64,000 nt of DNA, taken from NCBI RefSeq assembly GCF_035658495.1, contig NZ_CP141945.1, forward strand, positions 1,182,001 to 1,246,000, read 5' to 3'. Shown here piece after piece: positions 10,135 to 18,250 of this stretch. How positions within the stretch are numbered: position 1 is the first letter of the stretch; every line of letters starts with the position of its first letter. This stretch comes from Novosphingobium sp. RL4. GTDB taxonomy: Bacteria; Pseudomonadota; Alphaproteobacteria; Sphingomonadales; Sphingomonadaceae. A program made the position numbers and the translations under genes. The notes under the pieces are model-generated. The model did no database searches. It was not told the DNA's origin and saw nothing but the letters and a program-made list of their open reading frames with translations.

Positions 10135-10170
10135 ATTTCATGAATGTGTATAGATTCGCATTCGTGAAAT
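10135..10170. promoter_or_regulatory. 12-bp inverted repeat, candidate IclR operator
   Basis: Arms 10135-10146 (ATTTCATGAATG) and 10159-10170 (CATTCGTGAAAT) match at 11 of 12 positions across a 12-base spacer. The element lies between the divergent MetE-like and alcohol dehydrogenase genes, 36 bp and 58 bp from their starts. Confidence 0.6.
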
Positions 10171-10227
10171 TAAGATATGTGCTAACCCCGGCTTCCGGGG
10201 GCCTGAAGGCAAGGAGATGGAACGATC

Positions 10228-11346
10228 ATGACGACTGGAGCCCGCGCGGCGATCTGCCGCGGCAACACCGCGCCTTTCACGATCGAGGATGTGGAACTGG
10301 ACGCGTTGCGGGATGACGAACTGCGCGTGCGTGTCGTCGCTTGCGGGGTGTGCCATACTGACATGGCCGTGCGCGACGCACAGCTCCCCGTGCCGCTCCC
10401 GGTGGTGCTGGGGCACGAGGGGGCAGGCGTGGTCGAAGCGGTAGGCAGCGGGGTGACGGTGGCCAGACCGGGCGACCGTGTCATCATGAGCTTCAACAGC
10501 TGCGGCCATTGCCCGAGCTGTGCCATCGATGCGCCGACCTACTGCTACGAATTCTTTCCCTACAACTGGTCCGGCGCCCGCCCGGATGGCAGCGCCACCG
10601 TGTTTCTGGGCGCAGAGCGGATGAATGCCAATTTCTTCGGTCAGTCCGCCTTCGCGACCCACGCCATCGCGCATGAACGCAACGTGGTGAAAGTGCCGGA
10701 GACGATGGACGGCGTGGGGCTGGACGTACTTGCACCGCTTGGCTGCGGGCTGATGACCGGCGCAGGGGCGGTGCTGCGAGCGATGAAGGTTCGTGCAGGA
10801 CTGCCGATTGCGGTCTGGGGTGCCGGTACGGTCGGCATGGCCGCGATCATGGCGGCGAAGATCGCCGGGGCCGATCCGATCATCGCCGTGGACCTTCATG
10901 ACCAGCGCCTTGGCATGGCCCGCGAGCTTGGGGCCACCCACGTCATCAATGGCCGGGATGACGTGGCCGCGCGCATTCGCGAACTCTGTCCGAGCGGGCT
11001 GGGCTATGCTTTCGATACGACGGGGGTGAACAGGCTGATCCAGCTGGCATTTTCATTGCTTGCGCCGAAAGGTGTGGTCGGTGTCGTCGGCGCTTCGGAC
11101 CCGGCGGACGAGGTGGTGTTCAATGAGGCCGCGTTGATGGGCGGAGGACGCACCGTGATGGGGATACTCGGCGGCGACAGCGATCTCACCGGTTTCCTGC
11201 CGGAACTGATGGAATACTACCGGGAAGGTCGCTTCCCGTTCGACAGGCTCATCGGCCATTTCGATTTCGAGCAGATCAACGAAGCAATCGAGGCCAGCGA
11301 GAGCGGCCGCGTGATCAAGCCGGTGCTGCGGATTTCGCCGGAGTAG
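10228..11346 (+). CDS. Zinc-dependent alcohol dehydrogenase (MDR, aryl-alcohol type)
   Basis: Medium-chain dehydrogenase, 372 residues. Catalytic zinc ligands are in CGVCHTD near 40 and GHEGAG near 66; a structural zinc lobe is CGHCPSCAIDAPTYC near 92-106. A Rossmann motif, WGAGTVGMAA, lies near 197, with VDLH after strand two indicating NAD. Overall architecture resembles aryl-alcohol dehydrogenases (XylB/AdhC type), oxidising benzylic or cinnamyl-type alcohols to aldehydes. It diverges from the MetE-like operon over the candidate IclR site and converges on an aldehyde dehydrogenase that could take its product. Confidence 0.85.
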   Translation: MTTGARAAICRGNTAPFTIEDVELDALRDDELRVRVVACGVCHTDMAVRDAQLPVPLPVVLGHEGAGVVEAVGSGVTVARPGDRVIMSFNSCGHCPSCAIDAPTYCYEFFPYNWSGARPDGSATVFLGAERMNANFFGQSAFATHAIAHERNVVKVPETMDGVGLDVLAPLGCGLMTGAGAVLRAMKVRAGLPIAVWGAGTVGMAAIMAAKIAGADPIIAVDLHDQRLGMARELGATHVINGRDDVAARIRELCPSGLGYAFDTTGVNRLIQLAFSLLAPKGVVGVVGASDPADEVVFNEAALMGGGRTVMGILGGDSDLTGFLPELMEYYREGRFPFDRLIGHFDFEQINEAIEASESGRVIKPVLRISPE

Positions 11347-11354
11347 TCTTGCAA

Positions 11355-11386
11355 GGGAGGGGCGCCTGCAGCGGGGCGCCCCTCCC
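11355..11386. terminator. Convergent terminator hairpin
   Basis: Perfect 12-bp stem (11355-11366 with 11375-11386), 8-base loop, very GC-rich. It lies in the 46-bp gap between the convergent alcohol and aldehyde dehydrogenase genes. There is no T tract. Confidence 0.6.
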
Positions 11387-11392
11387 GCCGGT

Positions 11393-12817
11393 TCAGGCCT
11401 GTTCGAGTTCCAGCGGCACCGCGCTTACGATGTGCGCCTGCGTATATTCCATGAGCCCGGCCAGCCCGTGCTCCGTGCCGAGCCCGGACTGCTTGGCGCC
11501 CCGGAATGGAATGTTCGGGTCGATCGCAAGGTGCTGGTTTACCCAGACGGTGCCCGCGTCGATCCGGCGCGCCACGTCCATCGCGCGAAGCTGGTCGGCG
11601 CCCCAGACGGTGCCGCCCAGGCCATAGGGGGAATCGTTGGCGCGGGCGATCACGTCCTCGATATCGTCGTACTTCAGTACCGGCAGCACCGGGCCGAACT
11701 GCTCTTCGCGCACCAGCGGTGCATCGTCGTCGAGATCGGCGATCACCGTGGGAGGGATGAAGAAGCCCTTCCGGTCCGGCACGTCGCCGCCCGCAACGAC
11801 CCGGCCGCGCTGCTTGGCATCCTCGATCAGGTCGCGAACTTTCTCGAACTGCATCCGGTTCTGGATCGGTCCGATGGTAGAGCCTTGCTTGGTGCCGTCG
11901 TCGAGCACGGCCTGATCGGCGAGCTTGGCGATTTCGTCGCAGAATTCCTCGTACATCGCGCTGGGCACATAGGCGCGCTTGATGGCGACGCAGATCTGGC
12001 CGGCGTTGGCCATGGCGCCTGCATAGACTTTCTGTGCGGCGATCCGGGCCGGCACGTCGTCCAGCACGATGGCAGCGTCGTTGCCGCCCAGTTCCAGCGT
12101 CACGCGCTTCACGTTTTGCGCCGCGGAGGCCATGACTTTCTTCCCGGTCGCGGTCGATCCGGTGAAGGCCACCTTGGCGATGTCGGGATGTGCGGTGATC
12201 AGCGGGCCGAGCTCATTCTGGTCGCAGATCACGTTGAATACGCCGGCAGGCAGGATGTCCGCCGCGAGTTCGGCCAGCAGAAGCGTGGTGAGCGGCGTTG
12301 TCGGCGCCGGTTTGGAAACCATCGTGTTCCCCATGACAAGGCAGGGGCCAAGCTTGTTCGCCAGCAGGATCACCGGGAAATTCCACGGCGTGATCGAGGC
12401 GCAGACCCCCAGCGGCGTGCGATGCTCCACCACGGTACTGCCGTTTTCATTGCGAAGGGTCTGTTCGGGAAGGCGCATCGCCGCAAAGGCGCGCAGCGTG
12501 TAGATGCTTCCGCCGATCTCGTAAGTGGCCTGATCCAGCGGCTTGCCCTGTTCCGCCGTGAGCAGGCGGGCAAAGTCCTCGATGCGGGCCTCCATCGCGT
12601 CTGCCAGGCGGTTGATATAGCCGGCGCGTTCATCGGCGGAGAGAGCGGACCATCCCGGAAGCGCAGCCTTGGCGGCGGATACGGCCCGGTTCAGGATAGC
12701 CTCGTCAGCGCGCGGGCACTGGGCGAAGACGTCCTCGGTAGCCGGATTGACGACATCGAATGTGGAAACGCCGTCGATCAGTTCACCGTTGACCAGCAGC
12801 TTGAAATCGGTTTTCAC
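11393..12817 (-). CDS. Aldehyde dehydrogenase (NAD(P)-dependent), candidate vanillin/aryl aldehyde dehydrogenase
   Basis: Class ALDH, 474 residues. GTG 12817 is preferred (AAGGAG, 7-base spacing) over an in-frame GTG at 12823 that sits against the ribosome site. Landmarks are SITPWNFPV near 140, KPAPTTPL near 165, FTGSTATGKKV near 220, the general-base Glu in TLELGGN near 240 and the catalytic Cys in ANAGQICVAIKR near 275. It diverges from the FerC-like marR over a 19-bp operator, so it probably belongs to the ferulate/vanillin regulon and would oxidise vanillin to vanillate. Substrate is inferred. Confidence 0.85.
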   Translation of the reverse strand: MKTDFKLLVNGELIDGVSTFDVVNPATEDVFAQCPRADEAILNRAVSAAKAALPGWSALSADERAGYINRLADAMEARIEDFARLLTAEQGKPLDQATYEIGGSIYTLRAFAAMRLPEQTLRNENGSTVVEHRTPLGVCASITPWNFPVILLANKLGPCLVMGNTMVSKPAPTTPLTTLLLAELAADILPAGVFNVICDQNELGPLITAHPDIAKVAFTGSTATGKKVMASAAQNVKRVTLELGGNDAAIVLDDVPARIAAQKVYAGAMANAGQICVAIKRAYVPSAMYEEFCDEIAKLADQAVLDDGTKQGSTIGPIQNRMQFEKVRDLIEDAKQRGRVVAGGDVPDRKGFFIPPTVIADLDDDAPLVREEQFGPVLPVLKYDDIEDVIARANDSPYGLGGTVWGADQLRAMDVARRIDAGTVWVNQHLAIDPNIPFRGAKQSGLGTEHGLAGLMEYTQAHIVSAVPLELEQA

Positions 12818-12907
12818 GATCACTCTCCTTGGTTGGCATCGTCCCGGCCGGGGCTTCTTGTCCCTCGCTGGCGGAGTCGATGCGCGCCTTGCAATGGCAT
12901 GCATGAG

Positions 12908-12926
12908 TTTGTACGCTTGGGATACA
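12908..12926. promoter_or_regulatory. Candidate MarR (FerC-like) operator 1
   Basis: TTGTAC-N7-ATACAT, matching the site at 13423-13441 (TTGTAT-N7-ATACAA) in arms, spacing and several spacer bases. It sits between the divergent aldehyde dehydrogenase and marR, 40 bp from the marR start. Confidence 0.65.
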
Positions 12927-12965
12927 TAGAAAACAAGGCATCGAGCCAGCGGCTGAGGAGAGGTC

Positions 12966-13400
12966 ATGAACGAGGGGGAAGAGCTTTCCGGGCAGATCGG
13001 ATTCCAGATCCAGATGCTGCAGTCCGTTGCTCACGAATCCGCAAGGCAGGCGCTTGAACCGCTGGATATCACGCCGGCGCGCGCCTCGGCCCTGCTGCTG
13101 GTCCGCGCCAATCCGGGATGCACCCAGACCGCGCTGGGAGAGGCGCTTAACGTGAACCGGTCGAGCGCGATGAAGATTGTCGATATCCTGGAAGGTCGCG
13201 GGGCCGTGCGCCGCGCGCCCAGCGCCGATCCGCGTGCACATTCCCTTGAACTGACAGAAGTAGGCCGAACTCTCGCGACCGAGATCGACCTTGTGTTCGA
13301 AAGGCATGAGCGGAAATTCTTTGGACCGCTCAGTGCCGCCGAGCGAAGCACGCTGCTGTCGCTGCTGCAGCGCCTGCGCCAACAGGAACGGGTAGCCTGA
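12966..13400 (+). CDS. ferC: MarR-family regulator, FerC-like
   Basis: MarR repressor, 144 residues. The winged helix-turn-helix covers residues about 35-105: CTQTALGEALNVNRSSAMKI is the recognition region and RRAPSADPRAHSLELTEVG the wing. In SYK-6 the MarR protein FerC represses ferBA and is released by feruloyl-CoA and related thioesters. Here the gene lies between two matching 19-bp operators, one ahead of itself and one ahead of the ferA-like gene, which fits that model including autoregulation. Symbol assigned by context and family, not by alignment. Confidence 0.75.
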   Translation: MNEGEELSGQIGFQIQMLQSVAHESARQALEPLDITPARASALLLVRANPGCTQTALGEALNVNRSSAMKIVDILEGRGAVRRAPSADPRAHSLELTEVGRTLATEIDLVFERHERKFFGPLSAAERSTLLSLLQRLRQQERVA

Positions 13401-13422
13401 CGAACCACGCGACTTGCGCATA

Positions 13423-13441
13423 TTGTATGCCTGCGATACAA
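13423..13441. promoter_or_regulatory. Candidate MarR (FerC-like) operator 2
   Basis: TTGTAT-N7-ATACAA, perfect 6-bp arms, 56 bp upstream of the ferA-like gene. It contains the 11-mer ATATTGTATGC (13420-13430), also found upstream of the TonB receptor at 38970 and in the 63.2-kb promoter region. Confidence 0.65.
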
Positions 13442-13496
13442 ACCGCGCAAGTCCGGCGATGACCGGATCGAGGATCGTCAGGCCGGGAGATCAAGG

Positions 13497-15626
13497 ATGT
13501 CTGCGCAAGGTACCGCTGTGCTCGAACCGCTCGAACGGGCGGCCATGGAACGGCTTCTCAATCCACGCAGCGTTGCCATCGTCGGTGCGTCCGACCGGCC
13601 CGGAGCGCTGGGTGCTTCCGTTCTGAAGAACCTCGTCGACAGGGGGTTCTCGGGGGAGATCCACCTCGTCAATCCCAAGCGGGAGGAAATAGGCGGAAGG
13701 CGCTGCGTGCCGGATGTCGCCGCGTTGCCGGAAGACGTGGACGTGGCTGTTCTGGCAATCCCCCAGGCTGCCGTCCTCGATGCCGTGCGCGAACTGGCGC
13801 AGCGGCGATGTGGAGCAGCCGTGATCTTTTCGGCGGGGTTTGCCGAAGGCGGGCCTGAAGGACTTGCCCGGCAGGAGGAACTGGCTCGGATCGCCCGCGA
13901 TTCAGGGATGGTGATCGAGGGGCCGAACTGCCTCGGCCTCGTCAATTTCGATGCCAATGTCGCGCTGACTTTCGTAGAATTGCCGGAGGCACGGGCGAGA
14001 GGGGACCGCAAGGTCGGCATCGTTTCGCAGTCTGGCGCCATGGCCGCGGTGCTCGCCACGACCATGATCGCCCGGGAGGTGCCGCTTTCCTGCTACATCT
14101 CTACCGGCAACGAAGCGGCGAGCGGGGTAGAGGACTACGTCGCGCATCTCGCCGAAGATCCGGCCATCGGCGTTATCGCCATGATCGTCGAGCAATTCCG
14201 CAAACCTGCCGCGTTTCTGGCGGCGGCGCGGGCAGCGCGGGAGCGGGGCAAGCTTGTCGTGCTTCTTCATCCGGGCTCCAGCGAAGCCGGGCGGGAAAGC
14301 GCGGCGACGCACACTGGCGCGATGGCGGGCGATCATGCAGTGATGCGGACCCTGGTCGAGCATGCGGGCGTGATCCTGGTCGATGGGCTGGAAGTGCTTG
14401 GAGACGTGACCGAGATTGCGATTCGTTGTCCGTCGCTACCTTCGGGAAGCGTGGGCATCATTTCTGAATCCGGCGCCTTGAAAGCGATGATGCTGGATGG
14501 CGCCGAGGCGCTCGGACTGGAACTGCCCAAGCTTACCGATGCCGACAGCGCCGCTTTGCGCGAGGCTTTGCCTTCCTTCGTGCCGGTGAGCAATCCGCTC
14601 GACATCACGGCGCAGGGCCTGGTCGATCCCACGCTTTACAACCGGACGATTGCCGCCCTGGGCGAGGAGCGGCGGATCGAAACCATCCTCGTTCCGTTGA
14701 TCCAGACCGACACGCATACCTCGCACGTCAAATTCTCCGCAGTGGCGAAAGCGATTGCGGAGCTCGGCGGGCGCAAGCCGCTGATCGTTGCCGGTGTGGA
14801 TGAAGGCGGCGGTGTTCTGGGCGACGATGTGGCTGCCATTCGGGCGCTTGGCTCACCCTATTTCCCTACGCCCGAGCGTGCGCTCAAGGCGCTGGCCTGC
14901 CTCGCGTGGTATGGCGCGCACTCTTCGGGCCTGACTGAAAGGACGGCGATTTCGATCGCCGCGCCGGCGGCGGGCGAAACCATTCCCGAATATCGTGCGA
15001 AGCAATTGCTGGCACCGCACGGCTTGACCTTTTCGAGAGGCGCGCTGGCAGGTTCCCTTGAAGCCGCGCAGGAGATTGCCGCCGGCATCGGATATCCGGT
15101 CGTTCTCAAGGCGCAGGCCGCAGCGCTCAGCCACAAGAGCGATGCGGGCGGCGTTGCGATCGGGATCGCCGATGCGGGGGCACTGGCTGCCGCATGGGGC
15201 AAGATGGAGGCCGACGTGCAGGCAGCGCGGCCGGGTCTTGTCCTTGATGGCATCCTGGTAGAGGCCATGGCGCCGCGCGGTGTAGAAATGATTGTCGGTG
15301 CTCGCCGCGATCCGGACTGGGGCGCCGTGATCCTCGTTGGGTTCGGCGGCGTTGCTGCCGAATTGCTTCATGACGCCGTGCTGCTGCCGCCTGACCTTTC
15401 GCGCGCCGAGATCAAGACCCGGATTCTTTCCCTGCGGATGGCGCCGTTGCTCCAGGGCTTTCGCGGCGCGCCCATAGCCGATGTCGATGCGCTGGCGGGT
15501 ATGGTGGAAACGCTTGCCGTGCTGGTTCGCGGTACGCCCGGGATCGGGGAACTCGATCTCAATCCCGTTCTGGTTCTGCCGGAAGGAAAGGGTGTGATCG
15601 CGCTGGATGCGTTGATCTCCGGCTGA
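13497..15626 (+). CDS. ferA: Acyl-CoA synthetase (NDP-forming), FerA-like feruloyl-CoA synthetase
   Basis: 709-residue fused ADP-forming acyl-CoA synthetase. Order: CoA-binding Rossmann domain (about 20-145, SVAIVGASDRPGALG), succinyl-CoA-ligase-like domains (VSQSGAMAA near 180; phosphohistidine motif AATHTGAMAG near 270), then an ATP-grasp domain (GYPVVLKAQAAALSHKSDAGG near 535, GVEMIVGARRDPDWG near 600). FerA of SYK-6, which activates ferulate, p-coumarate and caffeate to CoA esters, is of this NDP-forming type. The FerC-like regulator upstream and ferB relic downstream support the assignment. It could instead activate another aromatic acid. Confidence 0.8.
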   Translation: MSAQGTAVLEPLERAAMERLLNPRSVAIVGASDRPGALGASVLKNLVDRGFSGEIHLVNPKREEIGGRRCVPDVAALPEDVDVAVLAIPQAAVLDAVRELAQRRCGAAVIFSAGFAEGGPEGLARQEELARIARDSGMVIEGPNCLGLVNFDANVALTFVELPEARARGDRKVGIVSQSGAMAAVLATTMIAREVPLSCYISTGNEAASGVEDYVAHLAEDPAIGVIAMIVEQFRKPAAFLAAARAARERGKLVVLLHPGSSEAGRESAATHTGAMAGDHAVMRTLVEHAGVILVDGLEVLGDVTEIAIRCPSLPSGSVGIISESGALKAMMLDGAEALGLELPKLTDADSAALREALPSFVPVSNPLDITAQGLVDPTLYNRTIAALGEERRIETILVPLIQTDTHTSHVKFSAVAKAIAELGGRKPLIVAGVDEGGGVLGDDVAAIRALGSPYFPTPERALKALACLAWYGAHSSGLTERTAISIAAPAAGETIPEYRAKQLLAPHGLTFSRGALAGSLEAAQEIAAGIGYPVVLKAQAAALSHKSDAGGVAIGIADAGALAAAWGKMEADVQAARPGLVLDGILVEAMAPRGVEMIVGARRDPDWGAVILVGFGGVAAELLHDAVLLPPDLSRAEIKTRILSLRMAPLLQGFRGAPIADVDALAGMVETLAVLVRGTPGIGELDLNPVLVLPEGKGVIALDALISG

Positions 15627-15641
15627 GATGAAGTTCTTCCA

Positions 15642-15687
15642 TTGAACAAGAGGGGCGCCGCAAAATGGCAATGTCCCTCTTGTTCAA
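15642..15687. repeat. Inverted repeat after the synthetase gene, possible terminator
   Basis: Perfect 13-bp arms (15642-15654 and 15675-15687) around a 20-base loop, between the convergent ferA-like gene and the ferB remnant. The stem is AT-richer than neighbouring terminators and lacks a T run, so a transcript-stabilising or protein-binding role is also possible. Confidence 0.5.
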
Positions 15688-15690
15688 GTT

Positions 15691-16205
15691 TCAGGCATTT
15701 TCGCCGGTCCTCGACTTGTCATAGGCGGCCAAGGCCGGGCTTGTAGCTCTTTCCGTCGATAAACTGGCGGATGCCTTCCTTGGGGCCTTGGCTGGTATCG
15801 TGAAAACTGCAGGCCTCCTGCATGCGCATAAGGTAGTCTTCCGCTTCATCGTAAGTGAGAGTGCCCACACGGCGCACCGCGCCCTTGGCGAACTTGAGCG
15901 CCGCCGGGTTCTTGCCGAGCAACATCTTCGCCACTTCCGCGCATATCGCCAGGTCGCAGCCGAAAAGCGGGAAGAAGCCACCGCCGAAGCTCCATCCGTT
16001 GACCATGGGGATCGTCGGCTTCTGGTACCAGCGCAGACGCCGGAACCAGCGCAGCTTTCGCGCTGCGACTTGCGCACGCTGCGAAGGCCGTCCGCTTCGG
16101 TTTCGCGGAAGTATTCCTTGAGGTCCATCCCGGTGGACCGGGAGCTGCCCTCCCTCCTCGCGGTGAGCCATTTTGCCTCAACCCTCGATGGTGCCGTTTA
16201 TGAGT
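15691..16205 (-). pseudogene. ferB: Decayed feruloyl-CoA hydratase/lyase (ferB) remnant
   Basis: Crotonase-family remnant recognisable in pieces over two frames. One frame gives TGMDLKEYFRETE (intact enzymes have SAGMDLKEYFRE); the next gives YQKPTIPMVNGWSFGGGFFP then LFGCDLAICAE, jumping straight to KMLLGKNPAALKFAKGAVRRV and ending EGIRQFIDGKSYKPGLG. Compared with intact feruloyl-CoA hydratase/lyases, about 50 N-terminal residues are missing, there is a frameshift after MDLKEYFRETE, and roughly 80 residues after CDLAIxAE, including the active-site Glu region, are deleted. It cannot be functional. It lies convergent to the ferA-like gene, whereas SYK-6 has ferBA together. Confidence 0.85.
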
Positions 16206-16212
16206 TTACGAT

Positions 16213-17445
16213 CTAGGCGGCGCTGGATTCTTCCTCCGGCCGCAAGCGGCCGAGCAAGGCAACGATCACGATCATCGCAGTGAATCCCGTTGCCAGCACC
16301 AAGGTCAGCGGAAGCAGGGAAACGGGAGGCCACAACGTGACAGCGGCGCTCGCAAGGGCTGTTACCGCGAGCTGGATGGTGCCGAGCAGCCCGGCTGCGG
16401 CACCGATGCCGCTCCGCACGGAATCGAGGGCGCTGGTCGCCGCCGGGGTCAGGATCAGACCGGCAACCATGAACAGCAATATCGAATAAGCCTGAAACAG
16501 CGGTAGCGGGATGCCGTCGGATCCGGTGATGGCCACCAGTGCCGTTGCGCTAAGTGCGATGGCGCCAGCGCTGCCGGCCAGGCGAACGGCGCCGAACCGT
16601 TTGAGCAAGTGCGGCGCGGCTTGTGTCGCGATGATCGACATGCAGGCATTGAGTGCGAGCAGAAGGCTGAACCACATGGGATCGAGTTTGTAGATCCCTG
16701 AATAGATGAACGGCGCGGCGGTCACGAAGGCAAAGGGGATCGTGGTCGCGAGCCCTGCGACGATGGCCCAGCCGACGAAGCGCGGGGTCCGCAGCAGGCG
16801 GGCATGGACATGGGGCAGGGCGCGCCAGTCCGTCGTACGCAGGGCCGGCGGCAAGGTTTCGGGGAGGAAGAGCATGACGCAGCCTGCGGCAACCATGCCG
16901 GCGGCGGCGAGCACGCCGAACAGTCCTCGCCATGAAACGAGATGGAGCAATGTGCTTCCCAGCAATGGGGCGAGCATCGGCGAAATACCGATGATAAGGA
17001 ACGTGAAGGCCATCAGCCGGGCGGCATGGTGTCCGCGATGGAGGTCGCGAATGATGGCGCGCGCGCTGGACGTACCGGCGCAGGCTCCCATGCCCTGAAG
17101 AAAGCGCAACAGGACCAGTTGTTCGAGCGTGGCGGCGAAGGCGCAGGCGACCGAGGCGGCGACGAAGATACAGAGCCCGCCCATCAGCGGCGCGCGCCGT
17201 CCGAACCGATCGCCGAGCGAGCCGATCGGTATCTGCGCCACTGCCAGGCCGAGGAAGAATGCCGAGAGCGTTCGTTGCACCCCGGAATCGCTTGCGCTGA
17301 GGGCGCCTGCCATTGCGGGCATGGCGGGAAGATAGAGGTCTATCGCAAAAGGGCCGAGCGCGGAGAGGAAGCCGAGGGCAATCCCGAAACCCAGACTTGG
17401 CCCTCGCGCTTCTTCATGCGCGGATGTCGCGGAAGTTGAGTTCAT
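16213..17445 (-). CDS. MFS transporter, Bcr/CflA drug-resistance family
   Basis: 410-residue, 12-helix major facilitator of the DHA1 Bcr/CflA subfamily. Landmarks are FAIDLYLPAMPAM in helix 1, GSLGDRFGRRAPLMGG in loop 2-3, LRFLQGMGACAGTSSARAIIRD in helix 4 and the C-terminal half starting near 205 after an LPETLP linker. These proteins export small hydrophobic drugs or metabolites by proton antiport. A TAACGAGTGTTA operator lies 44 bp upstream within a 50-bp palindrome. Likely an efflux pump for the cluster's toxic aromatic substrate or intermediate. Confidence 0.85.
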   Translation of the reverse strand: MNSTSATSAHEEARGPSLGFGIALGFLSALGPFAIDLYLPAMPAMAGALSASDSGVQRTLSAFFLGLAVAQIPIGSLGDRFGRRAPLMGGLCIFVAASVACAFAATLEQLVLLRFLQGMGACAGTSSARAIIRDLHRGHHAARLMAFTFLIIGISPMLAPLLGSTLLHLVSWRGLFGVLAAAGMVAAGCVMLFLPETLPPALRTTDWRALPHVHARLLRTPRFVGWAIVAGLATTIPFAFVTAAPFIYSGIYKLDPMWFSLLLALNACMSIIATQAAPHLLKRFGAVRLAGSAGAIALSATALVAITGSDGIPLPLFQAYSILLFMVAGLILTPAATSALDSVRSGIGAAAGLLGTIQLAVTALASAAVTLWPPVSLLPLTLVLATGFTAMIVIVALLGRLRPEEESSAA

Positions 17446-17469
17446 GCGCGGGAACCGCGCGGTTCAAGA

Positions 17470-17519
17470 CTGATGGCGTGACTCATAGTAACGAGTGTTA
17501 TTATGAGTCACGCCATCAG
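17470..17519. promoter_or_regulatory. 50-bp palindrome holding a TAACGAGTGTTA operator
   Basis: 18-bp outer arms (17470-17487 and 17502-17519) are perfectly complementary; inner TAAC (17489-17492) and GTTA (17497-17500) continue the symmetry around GAGT. The core 17489-17500 matches the 12-bp sites at 18698, 22078, 25116, 31407 and 34577. It lies between the MFS start and the end of marR and may also fold as a terminator for marR. Confidence 0.65.
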
Positions 17520-17538
17520 GCAAGTCCGTCCACGAAGC

Positions 17539-18087
17539 CTAGGCTTCAGCGTCGTCGGGCCTCGTGCGTTCGAGGAACAGCGAGCGGCCTTCTTCGTCCG
17601 TGGCTTCAAGCGTATCGATCAAGGTGGTGAGAATATGATCGAACATGGCGACTTCGTGCGGGTGAAGCGCCGATAACAGGTAGTCCGCCACTCTTTCGGT
17701 CTGCGGGCGCATGATCCGGTAGAGACGTTCGCCCTCCGGGGTAAGGGTCAGCCGTTTGCGGCGCCGGTTTTCCTCGTCGCGAACGACGAGAACGCGGCCG
17801 TGGCGCTCCAGCGCCGAAACCGCGCGGGATACGCTCATCGCATTGACGCCTGTCATTTCCGCCAGTTCATGGCTCGCCGATTGGGGGAAACGGCCGATCA
17901 GCATCAGCAGGCGAAACTCGTTCAGGCTGATCTTGTACTGGTGTTCCAGATTGACCGAGAACGGCGCCATGAGCCGGTTCGAGAGCTTGAGAAGCCGGTG
18001 GAGGGTTTCCGAACGCGTGCTCACCGGCATCGCCGCCGTGGTTTCGGACTCGTTGTCGATCTCGTTCGATTGTCTGGTTTCGCGCAT
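17539..18087 (-). CDS. MarR-family regulator, candidate master of the 16-35 kb cluster
   Basis: 182-residue MarR protein. After a 25-residue polar tail, helices from LHRLLKLSNRLMAPF lead into the wHTH at about 60-130 (SASHELAEMTGVNAMSVSRAVSALERHG, wing VVRDEENRRRKRLTLTPEG). It is the only regulator inside the group of promoters that share TAACGANYGTTA, and a weaker copy sits 43 bp upstream of its own start, so it is the leading candidate for the factor that binds them. Start is uncertain: ATG 18087 or ATG 18030, neither with a good ribosome site. Confidence 0.85.
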   Translation of the reverse strand: MRETRQSNEIDNESETTAAMPVSTRSETLHRLLKLSNRLMAPFSVNLEHQYKISLNEFRLLMLIGRFPQSASHELAEMTGVNAMSVSRAVSALERHGRVLVVRDEENRRRKRLTLTPEGERLYRIMRPQTERVADYLLSALHPHEVAMFDHILTTLIDTLEATDEEGRSLFLERTRPDDAEA

Positions 18088-18129
18088 TGACGGGATTTAG
18101 CGCAAGGGGTGCGATATCTGTCAAGATAA

Positions 18130-18141
18130 TCACGTTTGTTA
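18130..18141. promoter_or_regulatory. Weak copy of the TAACGANYGTTA operator
   Basis: TCACGTTTGTTA; over a 17-base window it agrees with the 31-kb site in 13 positions. It lies 43 bp upstream of the marR start, consistent with weak autoregulation. Confidence 0.35.
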
Positions 18142-18250
18142 CTGGGGAAGAGGGCGCCTACAGCCTCGCCGTTCGCCTCCTTGAAACGGTCTTTGCCCGG
18201 CAATCGGCTGACCGCGCGACAATTGCCGTGTTCGTGGCACGTGACGGGCA

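Noticed and set aside
18087..18250. Extra small gene in the marR/SnoaL gap
   Set aside because: Short frames lack ribosome sites; the region is explained as the marR promoter with a weak operator.
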